Assembly (NCBI GenBank): GCA_910589045.1
Contig: CAJUSH010000052.1
Coordinates: forward strand, 1 to 20,085
DNA length: 20,085 nucleotides
Direction of reading: 5' to 3'
Source of the DNA: an uncultured Eubacterium sp.
GTDB lineage: Bacteria > Bacillota_A > Clostridia > Lachnospirales > Lachnospiraceae
The position numbers and the translations under genes were made by a program. The notes below the pieces were generated by a model that worked only from the letters and a program-made list of their open reading frames with translations, did no database searches and was not told where the DNA came from. Of the stretch, positions 5,675 to 12,979 are shown piece by piece; within the stretch, counting starts at the first letter, position 1; each line of letters begins with the position of its first letter.

Positions 5675-8290
5675 ATGAAAGGCTACGAGACACTGTTTGG
5701 AGAGGAAGCGCAAAACTACCTGTATCCGTTTTTCTGGCAGCACGGGGAGAGCCATGAGGTGCTGGCGGATTACGTCGAAAAAATCCGGCAGTCCGGCATG
5801 GGGGCACTTTGCATCGAAGCCCGTCCCCACCCTGATTTTGTGGGGGAGCAGTGGTGGTCGGACGTGGACTGCATTTTGTCCGAGCTTAAGAAACGGGATA
5901 TGGGCATGTGGATTCTGGATGATTCCCATTTTCCCACGGGCTTTGCCAACGGAAAAATCAAGGCGGCATATCCCCAGTACTTAAAGCGCTACATCAACTG
6001 CCGCCGCTACGACGTGCAGGGACCGCTTCCGGGAGCACGGATCGACCTGCGTCTTTTAAAGGGGAGAATCTGGGATAAGCCGGAGGAGGATATTGAGATT
6101 CTCGGCGTGTACATGGCGGCGCGGACTCAGTTTGGAGCGGGTGATCCCGTTGACGAGGAGACGCTTGCTGATCTTACGGCGTGTATGCGGCCAAAGGACC
6201 GTCTGCTTACCGTGGATGTCCCTGCGGGGGCGTACAGTATTTTTGTGGTCTTTGTGACGAAAAAGGGAGCGGAGCAGGCCACGGAGGATTATCTTAATCC
6301 GCTCGTGAAGGAAGCGACGCAGGTTTTGATCGACGAGGTGTACGAGCCCCACTATGCGCGCTATGGTGCGGAATTCGGAAAAACGATCCGGGGCTTCTTT
6401 TCGGATGAGCCGCGTTTTGGAAATGCAAAGGGGACGGAGTGCAAAATCGGAACAGATATGCCCCTTCCCTGGCGGGACGGCCTGGAAGCGGAGCTTGGCT
6501 TCGCGGGCAGGTACCTGCCGCTTTTGTGGACGCAGGGGAACGGAAAGGAAGCGGAGATCCGCTTTCAGTATATGGACCGGATCACAACGCTCTACAACGA
6601 GAATTTCACCGCGGTGTTAGCTGACTGGTGCAGTGCGCACAACGTGTGGTATCTGGGGCATACAATCGAGGACAACGGTGCCCACGCCAGACTCGGCTAT
6701 GGAACGGGGCATTATTTCCGCGGACAGCAGGCGATGCATGTGGCGGGCATTGACGTGATCGGGACACAGATTGTGCCCGGGATGAACTACCATCACGACG
6801 CGTTCAGCACGGGAGGCAGCAACGGGGAATTTTATCATTATGCACTTGCAAAGCTGGCGTCCTCGGCGGCGCATCTGGATCCGGTGAAGGGAGGCCGGGC
6901 AATGTGTGAGGCGTTCGGCGCCTATGGCTGGAATGAGGGCTTAAAGGCCATGAAGTGGATTGCGGACGCGCTGATGGTGCGGGGCATCAATTACATCGTT
7001 CCCCATGCCTTCAATCCGAACAAGTTCCCGGACTGGGACTGCCCGCCCCATTTTTATGCCCATGGCAACAATCCCCAGTTCCGCTATTTCCCTGTGCTCA
7101 GCAGCTACATGAACCGCGTTATGTCTTTGTTCCGGGGCGGAGCTTATCCGGCAGGGGTCGGTCTGTTTTACCCGGCGGAAACGGAGTGGGCGGGGGCGTA
7201 TATGCCTGTGGAAAAGCCCTGCCGTAAGCTGACGGAGCACCAGATCTCCTTTGATCTGGTATCGAGGGATTATCTGAAAGCGTCTGACATAGCGGAGGGC
7301 AGCTGCTCCATAAACGGGAATGCCTTTGAGGTGCTTGTTTTTCCTGCGGGAAGCTGTCTGCCGGGGGATCTGCTTCCGGTTTTAAAGGAGCTGACTAAAA
7401 AGCATGTCCGCGTGATCTTTCTGGAGGAGCTGCCTGCGGTCATTTTGGGTGACTGCGGCGGCGTTTCGTGGGAGGAGCTCCGGGGGGCATGTGAGACGGT
7501 ATCCCTTGAGGAGCTTGGGGATAGTCTTTGTGCGTACCGGTCCATCGAGACGGATCGGGCGCAGAAGGATCTGGCCGTGGGCGAATATGTGCGTGACGGG
7601 AAGCATTTTTACATGCTGTTCAATGAGAGCGTGACGAATACACTGACTATGAATCTTCGTTTCCGGCAGGAGGGGTATGTCTATTGCTATGACGCGTTTG
7701 AGGATGCGCTTTGCCCCGCGGACACCGGGAGGGTGAAGCTCACACCTTATGAATCCCGCATCTATGTAGTCTCTGAGGAGGAGCTTTTCACTGCGCCAAA
7801 GGAAGCTGCGCCGCAGCATATGCCTGCCGCCCTGCAGGCGGAGGCGGCCCTGTGCACGGAGGAGATTTCGCTTCCGAAGCAGTGGACGGTGCGGTTTGCG
7901 GACAGCTTTTCCTATCCGGATTTTGGGGAGACGGTAGCGCTGGATGCACCGGGCTTTGTCCAGGGCGTGGAGGGCTATGAGTCGAAAGCGGGTACGGTGC
8001 GGTTCGAATGTGCGGTTACGCTTCCGGCGGTGAGGCGGGCGCTTCTGGATCTCGGGAGCGTGTATGAGACGGCGGAGGTGTTTGTGAACGGTACGTCGGC
8101 AGGGGTGCGGCTGTGCAGGCCCTACGTGTTTGATCTGGCGCCGTATCTTTCAGAGGGCGAAAACCGGCTGGCGGTCGAGGTGACAAATACGCTGGGAACA
8201 AAGGTCCGGGATGCTTTGAGCCATTATCTTCCGATTGAGCCCTTCGGCATCGAAGGCCCGGCTGCGCTGCTGGTTGAGAAAACATCCTAA
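5675..8290 (+). CDS. Large intracellular glycosidase, GH106-like (alpha-L-rhamnosidase-related)
   Basis: An 871-residue protein without a signal peptide or membrane segment. The overall pattern fits the GH106-like group: an N-terminal TIM-barrel-like region with FSDEPRFGN (242-250, E245), HTIEDNGAHAR (329-339, E332), MCEAFGAYGWN (410-420, E412) and NYIVPHAF (439-446). A C-terminal beta-sandwich resembling a sugar-binding jelly roll spans roughly 735-865 (AEVFVNGTSAG, then GENRLAVEVTNT). The conserved acids E245, E332 and E412 are candidates for catalysis, but I cannot assign roles. The start is fixed by a near-perfect AAAGGAGGT 11 nt upstream. It is the only gene behind leader A. The following operon has its own promoter, and no terminator is visible in between. 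The family call is moderate; the substrate is probably a deoxysugar or related glycoside but is not known. Confidence 0.65.
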   Translation: MKGYETLFGEEAQNYLYPFFWQHGESHEVLADYVEKIRQSGMGALCIEARPHPDFVGEQWWSDVDCILSELKKRDMGMWILDDSHFPTGFANGKIKAAYPQYLKRYINCRRYDVQGPLPGARIDLRLLKGRIWDKPEEDIEILGVYMAARTQFGAGDPVDEETLADLTACMRPKDRLLTVDVPAGAYSIFVVFVTKKGAEQATEDYLNPLVKEATQVLIDEVYEPHYARYGAEFGKTIRGFFSDEPRFGNAKGTECKIGTDMPLPWRDGLEAELGFAGRYLPLLWTQGNGKEAEIRFQYMDRITTLYNENFTAVLADWCSAHNVWYLGHTIEDNGAHARLGYGTGHYFRGQQAMHVAGIDVIGTQIVPGMNYHHDAFSTGGSNGEFYHYALAKLASSAAHLDPVKGGRAMCEAFGAYGWNEGLKAMKWIADALMVRGINYIVPHAFNPNKFPDWDCPPHFYAHGNNPQFRYFPVLSSYMNRVMSLFRGGAYPAGVGLFYPAETEWAGAYMPVEKPCRKLTEHQISFDLVSRDYLKASDIAEGSCSINGNAFEVLVFPAGSCLPGDLLPVLKELTKKHVRVIFLEELPAVILGDCGGVSWEELRGACETVSLEELGDSLCAYRSIETDRAQKDLAVGEYVRDGKHFYMLFNESVTNTLTMNLRFRQEGYVYCYDAFEDALCPADTGRVKLTPYESRIYVVSEEELFTAPKEAAPQHMPAALQAEAALCTEEISLPKQWTVRFADSFSYPDFGETVALDAPGFVQGVEGYESKAGTVRFECAVTLPAVRRALLDLGSVYETAEVFVNGTSAGVRLCRPYVFDLAPYLSEGENRLAVEVTNTLGTKVRDALSHYLPIEPFGIEGPAALLVEKTS

Positions 8291-8328
8291 ATCATTGCGG
8301 CAAAAGCCTTAAAAATAACAAAAAAGCA

Positions 8329-8357
8329 TTGACAATACCCGCGATATAAGGTATTTT
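8329..8357 (+). promoter_or_regulatory. Promoter of the PTS/glycosidase operon (leader B)
   Basis: TTGACA (8329-8334), a 17-bp spacer and TATTTT (8352-8357). It shares AAAAAGCATTGACAAT and CCCGCG with the promoter at 5445. It lies 39 bp after the stop codon of the GH106-like gene. Confidence 0.8.
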
Positions 8358-8380
8358 TAAATGTATAAAAGAAAGACATA

Positions 8381-8422
8381 GGTTTGTAACTTCTGAACTT
8401 CTTCGAAGGCTTTCCCGAAAAT
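8381..8422 (+). promoter_or_regulatory. RAT-like antiterminator element (leader B)
   Basis: It begins AGGTTTGTAACTTC, close to the known sacB-type RAT opening, and ends GAAGGCTTTCCCGAAAATT, identical to leader A in its 3' part. Relative to leader A it carries about eight extra bases inside the apical loop, where ACTTC occurs twice (8389-8393 and 8397-8401). The element overlaps the left terminator arm. The predicted binding protein is the antiterminator encoded further down the same operon. Confidence 0.78.
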
Positions 8423-8461
8423 TCTTTTTAGTTTTTTTGGTGTGCCTGAGAAGAAGTTTTT
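8396..8461 (+). terminator. Leader B intrinsic terminator (attenuator)
   Basis: AACTTCTTC (8396-8404) pairs with GAAGAAGTT (8450-8458), and the right arm runs into TTTTT (8457-8461). The arms differ from those of leader A but each pair is self-complementary, which is covariation that supports a working structure. Confidence 0.8.
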
Positions 8462-8537
8462 CTATGTTTTTAGAGAAAGTACTGCGGGAATGCCGGGCGG
8501 CCAAAAAAGCAAATCATGGTTCATGGAGGAGAAGAGT

Positions 8538-8996
8538 ATGCTGAATTTTTTCAGGAAAGAGGAATTCCAGATCGTATCGCCCGTTGACGGCGAGCTGATT
8601 CCTCTGGCAGACGTTCCGGATGAGGTGTTCTCACAGAAGATCATGGGAGACGGCTTCGCGGTGACTCCGGGCGGCAGTACGGCGGTTGCACCCCTGAGCG
8701 GTACGGCGGAGACGGTATTCCCGACCGGGCATGCGGTGGGCATCAGGTCAAAGGACGGCATCGAGTGCATCGTCCACATCGGGCTGGACACGGTGGAGTT
8801 AAACGGCGAGGGCTTTGAACCCCTGATCAAACAGGGCGACAAGGTAAAGGTCGGGGATCCGATCGTGCGCTTTGAGCGGGAGACCCTGGAGCAGAAGGGC
8901 TACAACCTGACGACAATGGTCGTATTTCCGTCGGGCTACGACAAGGAATTTGAGCTCGGCAGGAAGCATGTGACAGCGGGAGAGAGGTTAGTTTAA
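8538..8996 (+). CDS. PTS sugar transporter subunit IIA, glucose type
   Basis: A 152-residue single-domain EIIA of the Glc family (PTS_EIIA_1, PF00358). It accepts phosphate from HPr and passes it to a IIB domain. It has the family opening VSPVDGELIPL (13-23), the supporting H65 in TGHAVGIRS and the phosphorylated H80 in IVHIGLDTVELNGEGF. The two histidines are 15 residues apart, as in E. coli Crr. I chose the ATG at 8538, with GGAGGAGAAG just upstream (8525-8534). Earlier in-frame codons back to 8442 run into the leader terminator. It is the first gene behind leader B, and its stop directly abuts the GH43 ATG. Its natural partner is the EIIBC at 11471-12883, which lacks a IIA domain. Confidence 0.93.
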   Translation: MLNFFRKEEFQIVSPVDGELIPLADVPDEVFSQKIMGDGFAVTPGGSTAVAPLSGTAETVFPTGHAVGIRSKDGIECIVHIGLDTVELNGEGFEPLIKQGDKVKVGDPIVRFERETLEQKGYNLTTMVVFPSGYDKEFELGRKHVTAGERLV

Positions 8997-10430
8997 ATGA
9001 AAAAGCAGGCATGGAACCCCTATCTGCCGAGCTGGGAATACGTTCCCGACGGAGAACCCCATGTGTTTGGGGACCGGCTGTATGTGTACGGCTCCCATGA
9101 CCGCTTCGGCGGCGACACGTATTGCCTGGAGCCTTATGTGTGCTGGTCGGCACCGGTGGAGGACCTCTCTGACTGGACGTGCCACGGCGTGATTTATACC
9201 GGTGAGGGGGATACGTTAAACGAGACCGGAAAGCGGCTGATGTTCGCACCGGATGTCGCAGAATACCGCGGAAAATATTACCTGTATTACGGGCTTGACA
9301 GCTCCATCGCCATCTCGGTTGCCGTGAGTGACCGTCCCGAAGGCCCTTACTCCTTTTACGGAAACGTACACCACAGGGACGGGCAGATTCTGGGATTAAA
9401 AAAAGGGGATGCCCAGCAGTTCGATCCGGGCATCTTTGTTGACGACGACGGAAGGGTCTATCTGTACTCCGGCTTTTCCACAACGCCGGAGGTGGCGGAG
9501 CGGATCCGAAAAAAGATGGGTGATAAGGCGGATGCACTTCATGTTTCCACGGAGGGAAACTGGGTCATTGAGCTGGAGGAGGATATGCTGACGGTGAAGT
9601 CGGAGCCGAAGCGGCTGCTGCCGGGTGTTTCGAACTCAGCGGGCACGGGTTTTGAGGGGCATGAGTTTTTTGAGGCTTCCTCCATGCGCAGGTTTGGCGG
9701 AACCTATTATGCGGTGTATTCGAGTGTGCAGGGACATGAGCTGTGCTACGCCATGTCGGACCGCCCGGACGGGGGCTTTGTCTACAAGGGCGTGCTCCAC
9801 TCCAACGGCAATCTGGGCATCAGCGATAAGCCGCTGTACTACTACGCCAACAATCACGGCTCGCTGGTGGAGGCAGGCGGCGCGTACTACATATTCGGAC
9901 ACCGCCATACGAGCTACACCCAGTACCAGAGACAGGGTGTGGCGGAGCAGGTTTTCATGGAAGCGGACGGAAGCTTTGCACAGGCGGAGATGACCTCCTG
10001 CGGGTTAAACGGAAAGCCCCTTGCGGGAACGGGGGAGTATCCCGGCTATATTGCCTGCATCCTGCAGTCGAAAAACGGTGCCTGCAAGGCGGACGTATCC
10101 ATCGACCGGGCGGTTCATCCCGCCGTCACGCAGGATGAAAGGAAAGAGGCGTTTATCACAAACCTCAGGGACGGCGCGGTCGCGGGCTTTAAATATTTCG
10201 ACCTGTGCCAGCTCTCATCCGTCAGCGTTACCGTGCGCTCGGAGGAGTCCGGAACTCTGTTCGTACAAAGCGAAGCGGACGGAGGGGAAATCGCCGCGAT
10301 TCCGATTGAGCCGGGAGACGGCTGGCAGGAATACACGGCATCGGCAAAGGCGGCAGACGGGAAAACAGCGTTGTACTTTATTTATCACGGAAAAGGAGCA
10401 ATCGAGTTTCAGAAATTTACATTGCGTTAA
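8997..10430 (+). CDS. Intracellular GH43-family glycosidase with C-terminal carbohydrate-binding module
   Basis: A 477-residue five-bladed propeller enzyme of glycoside hydrolase family 43. Family members are mostly beta-xylosidases, alpha-L-arabinofuranosidases or related exo-enzymes. The likely catalytic acids are D18 (NPYLPSWEYVPDGEP, general base), D143 (QFDPGIFVDDDG, pKa modulator) and E226 (FFEASSMRR, general acid). After the propeller (about 1-340) comes a beta-sandwich of roughly 120 residues (about 355-477), resembling CBM6 and ending GAIEFQKFTL. No signal peptide is seen, so it should act inside the cell on imported sugar. The ATG directly follows the EIIA stop (TAAATG), and its Shine-Dalgarno sequence GGGAGAGAGG lies within the EIIA gene. 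The subfamily and substrate cannot be fixed by eye. Confidence 0.85.
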   Translation: MKKQAWNPYLPSWEYVPDGEPHVFGDRLYVYGSHDRFGGDTYCLEPYVCWSAPVEDLSDWTCHGVIYTGEGDTLNETGKRLMFAPDVAEYRGKYYLYYGLDSSIAISVAVSDRPEGPYSFYGNVHHRDGQILGLKKGDAQQFDPGIFVDDDGRVYLYSGFSTTPEVAERIRKKMGDKADALHVSTEGNWVIELEEDMLTVKSEPKRLLPGVSNSAGTGFEGHEFFEASSMRRFGGTYYAVYSSVQGHELCYAMSDRPDGGFVYKGVLHSNGNLGISDKPLYYYANNHGSLVEAGGAYYIFGHRHTSYTQYQRQGVAEQVFMEADGSFAQAEMTSCGLNGKPLAGTGEYPGYIACILQSKNGACKADVSIDRAVHPAVTQDERKEAFITNLRDGAVAGFKYFDLCQLSSVSVTVRSEESGTLFVQSEADGGEIAAIPIEPGDGWQEYTASAKAADGKTALYFIYHGKGAIEFQKFTLR

Positions 10431-10467
10431 GTTATGAAGCATAGTTACAGGCTGCTTGAGGGGAAAA

Positions 10468-11295
10468 ATGAAAGTCGTTCGGAATATAAATAACAATGTT
10501 GCAGTGTGTCTGGATGATAATAATCATGAGGTGATCGCCATTGGAAAGGGAATTGGTTTTCGCAAAGCACCTTATGAAGTGCAATTGTCGCAGATCGACC
10601 GGACATATTACAATCTGGAGCCTCATTATCTCGCGCTGCTGGATGAGCTACCCGAGGACGTCATGGACGTAAGCTACGAGATCGTGCAGAAGGGAAGCGA
10701 GTATCTGGGCGTTGAGTTTAACCGGGTGTTCTGGTTTTCGCTGTGCGACCACATCAATTTCGCCATCGAAAACGCGAGGAAGGGAGTTGTGCTGAGCAAT
10801 CCGATGCTCAATGAGATCCGGCATCTGTACGAAAAGGAGCTTCTGCTGGGAGGCTGGGCCATCAAGCACATTGAAAAGCGGCTCTCCATGCGGCTTCCGC
10901 CGAGCGAGGCGGGAAATATCGCCATGCACTTTATCAATGCAGTGCATCAAATTGGCAAAAAGCCGGAAAAGGACGATATGGAGCGCTTTGTGGAGGATAT
11001 CACGGATATCATTGAGAGCGACCAGAACATTATCATTGATCGGAATGATTTCAGCTATTCACGTTTCGTGACACATCTGAAGTTTTTGCTGAAGCGCTCA
11101 GACAGGATCAATGAGTCGCAGACCGAAATCGAGAAGATGTACGACGGCGTCTGCACGGAGCTTCCGCAGCTGGAGGGTCTGATGGAAAAAATAAAGGAAT
11201 ACATCACGGCAGTTTTACACACCCAGCCGGGGAAGGAGGAGCTTTTGTACCTGATGCTCCACATAAACCGTCTTTGTGAAAGAGACGGACTGTAG
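10468..11295 (+). CDS. LicT/BglG-family transcriptional antiterminator (two PRDs)
   Basis: A 275-residue RNA-binding antiterminator. Residues 1-55 form the co-antiterminator RNA-binding domain (KVVRNINNNVAV, then VIAIGKGIGF). PRD1 and PRD2 follow (about 65-170 and 172-275). The four regulatory histidines are all present: H95 (LCDHINFAIEN), H154 (IAMHFINA), H203 (THLKFLLKR) and H265 (LMLHINRL). Their spacing closely matches LicT (100, 159, 207, 269). In this family PTS phosphorylation of PRD1 by the EIIB inhibits and of PRD2 by HPr activates. The start is the ATG after GAGGGGAAAA. It sits between the EIIA/GH43 pair and the EIIBC, inside the transcript it probably controls, so positive feedback is likely. 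Predicted targets are the RAT elements at 5494 and 8381. Confidence 0.93.
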   Translation: MKVVRNINNNVAVCLDDNNHEVIAIGKGIGFRKAPYEVQLSQIDRTYYNLEPHYLALLDELPEDVMDVSYEIVQKGSEYLGVEFNRVFWFSLCDHINFAIENARKGVVLSNPMLNEIRHLYEKELLLGGWAIKHIEKRLSMRLPPSEAGNIAMHFINAVHQIGKKPEKDDMERFVEDITDIIESDQNIIIDRNDFSYSRFVTHLKFLLKRSDRINESQTEIEKMYDGVCTELPQLEGLMEKIKEYITAVLHTQPGKEELLYLMLHINRLCERDGL

Positions 11296-11300
11296 GATAT

Positions 11301-11321
11301 CGGCTGATTTGCATGCAGCCG
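11301..11321 (+). repeat. Small hairpin after the antiterminator gene
   Basis: CGGCTG (11301-11306) pairs with CAGCCG (11316-11321) 5 bp after the antiterminator stop. No T-run follows, so it is more likely an mRNA 3'-end stabiliser or processing site than a terminator. Confidence 0.4.
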
Positions 11322-11373
11322 GTGAGTCGGCCGTAAGTTAAACGACAGGAAATATTTGTAAGGAAAATCAGGA

Positions 11374-11412
11374 GGAAGGCAAAATGCGAAGCATTTTTTC
11401 GGAATGCCTTCC
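11374..11412 (+). repeat. Nested, possibly switching hairpin before EIIBC
   Basis: An outer stem GGAAGGCA/TGCCTTCC (11374-11381 with 11405-11412) encloses an inner stem AAAATGC-GAA-GCATTTT (11381-11397) that runs into TTC. The GCATT at 11391-11395 can pair either with AATGC at 11383-11387 or with AATGC at 11403-11407, so alternative folds exist. Within the operon it may attenuate or process the message and adjust the EIIBC level. No RAT-like sequence is seen here. Confidence 0.45.
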
Positions 11413-11470
11413 GACGACATGCCCTTGAGTTAAGCGAGAGGGCGCATCATTATAACCAGGAGGAGAAGCT

Positions 11471-12883
11471 ATGGCAAAGTATACGGATTTTTGCAATCAG
11501 ATTCTTGAAAAAGTCGGCGGAAAAGAAAATGTTTCCGGCGCGGTTCACTGTATGACCAGACTGCGTCTGAATTTAAAGGACCGGTCCCAGGTGAACATTG
11601 ACGAGGTAAAGGGAATTAAGGGGGTTTTGGGCGCGCAGTTTTCCGGTGAGCAGTTCCAGATCATCATCGGACAGCACGTATCGGAGGTTTACCCGGAGTT
11701 CTGCGCACTTACAGGTCTCGGAGAGACAAAGGCAATCGAGGAAAATCTCGACAAGGAGCCGTTTGATATCAAAAAGGTTCCGTCGAAGGTGTTAGATTAC
11801 ATATCAGGCTCCATCGCACCTACGCTTCCGATCATGATGGGTGCCGGATTTTTCAAGATGTTTTACGCGATTCTTGGCCCGGATCTTCTGAATTTGATGG
11901 CCAATGAATCCCAGTTCATGCAGACGCTCTACATCGTGGGAAATGCGGGATTTTATTTTATGCCCCTGTTCATCGCATGGGGTGCGGCAAAGAAGCTGAA
12001 TACGAGTATTCCCATGGCGCTGCTTCTCAGCACGCTGCTTGTAGACCCGAATATCATTAACATCGTGACAACCGGGGAGCCGTTCAGTATTTACGGCCTG
12101 ATCCCGATGCAGCTGAACAACTATACGCAGTCGGTGCTGCCGATTCTTCTGACAGTGTGGGTGCTGAGCTACGTATTTAAGTTTTTTGACAAGTATGTGC
12201 CGAAATCCATTAAGATCATCGGTGTTCCGTTCTGCACCGTGGTTGTTATGCTTCCGCTTATGTTCTGTGCACTGGCACCGGTTGGAAACTGGATTGGTAT
12301 GATTTTGTCCGGCTTCTTCAGCGGCCTGTACAATATCGCCGGCCCGCTGGCCATCGCATTGATTGCAGCTTTCTGGCCCTTCATGGTTGCCACCGGCATG
12401 CACATTGCGGTTGTCCAGATTGCCCTGTTAAATATTACGAGCCTGGGCTACGACCCCATCGTGCTGGCAGGCTCCAACATCGCAAACTACGCTCTGATGG
12501 GTATGACCGTTGCTTACTTTTTGCGCACAAAGGGCGAGGAGAAGCAGATGGCGAGTGCGAACGTGATCACCCTGATCGTGGGCGGTATTTCCGAGCCGAC
12601 GCTGTTTGGTATTTTGCTCCGCAATAAGCAGGCTATGGCATGTCAGATCATCGGCGGCTTTATCGGCGGACTCGTAGGCGGTATTTTCGGAGTTGCGGTT
12701 TACACGATGGGTGCGTCCAACTTCCTGACTGTTTTACAGTATGCGGGCGGACCCGGCGAAAACTTTATCAAGGCAGGTATCGCCTGTGCGATTGCCTTTG
12801 TGGCATCCATGGCGGTAGGTATTGTTATCGGATTTGGCGACGGCGCCGGTCTGAAAAATTTTAAGGGAAAGAAGGCGAAATAA
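11471..12883 (+). CDS. PTS EIIBC, beta-glucoside type
   Basis: A 470-residue sugar permease of the PTS Glc superfamily, in the order IIB-IIC. The IIB domain (about 1-85) carries phospho-cysteine C27 in GAVHCMTRLRLNL. The IIC part (about 105-460) has roughly ten hydrophobic segments and GGISEPTLFGILLRNK, corresponding to the SEP[T/A]-type substrate motif. A fused C-terminal IIA, present in many BglF/BglP proteins, is absent: the protein ends in a lysine-rich tail after the last membrane segment. IIA is supplied in trans by the product of 8538-8996. The start has AGGAGGAG at 11459-11466. It probably imports and phosphorylates a beta-glucoside, matching the GH1 enzyme at the end of the operon. 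Its IIB is the expected negative regulator of the antiterminator. Confidence 0.93.
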   Translation: MAKYTDFCNQILEKVGGKENVSGAVHCMTRLRLNLKDRSQVNIDEVKGIKGVLGAQFSGEQFQIIIGQHVSEVYPEFCALTGLGETKAIEENLDKEPFDIKKVPSKVLDYISGSIAPTLPIMMGAGFFKMFYAILGPDLLNLMANESQFMQTLYIVGNAGFYFMPLFIAWGAAKKLNTSIPMALLLSTLLVDPNIINIVTTGEPFSIYGLIPMQLNNYTQSVLPILLTVWVLSYVFKFFDKYVPKSIKIIGVPFCTVVVMLPLMFCALAPVGNWIGMILSGFFSGLYNIAGPLAIALIAAFWPFMVATGMHIAVVQIALLNITSLGYDPIVLAGSNIANYALMGMTVAYFLRTKGEEKQMASANVITLIVGGISEPTLFGILLRNKQAMACQIIGGFIGGLVGGIFGVAVYTMGASNFLTVLQYAGGPGENFIKAGIACAIAFVASMAVGIVIGFGDGAGLKNFKGKKAK

Positions 12884-12913
12884 GCCTTTCGTTATACGGA
12901 ATTATACGGAACA

Positions 12914-12945
12914 AGGAAAGGCTCGAGTCATTCGGGCCTTTTCCT
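12914..12945 (+). terminator. Strong hairpin after EIIBC, possible partial terminator
   Basis: AGGAAAGGCTCGA (12914-12926) pairs with TCGGGCCTTTTCCT (12932-12945), with one G-U pair and one bulged T. The right arm contains TTTT but no T-run follows the stem. A tandem 10-mer TTATACGGAA lies just before it (12892-12911). It may reduce read-through to the downstream hydrolase genes rather than end the transcript, since no new promoter is obvious before 12980. Confidence 0.5.
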
Positions 12946-12979
12946 GTCCGGTCGGAAATAAAAAGGAGGAAGATGATTC

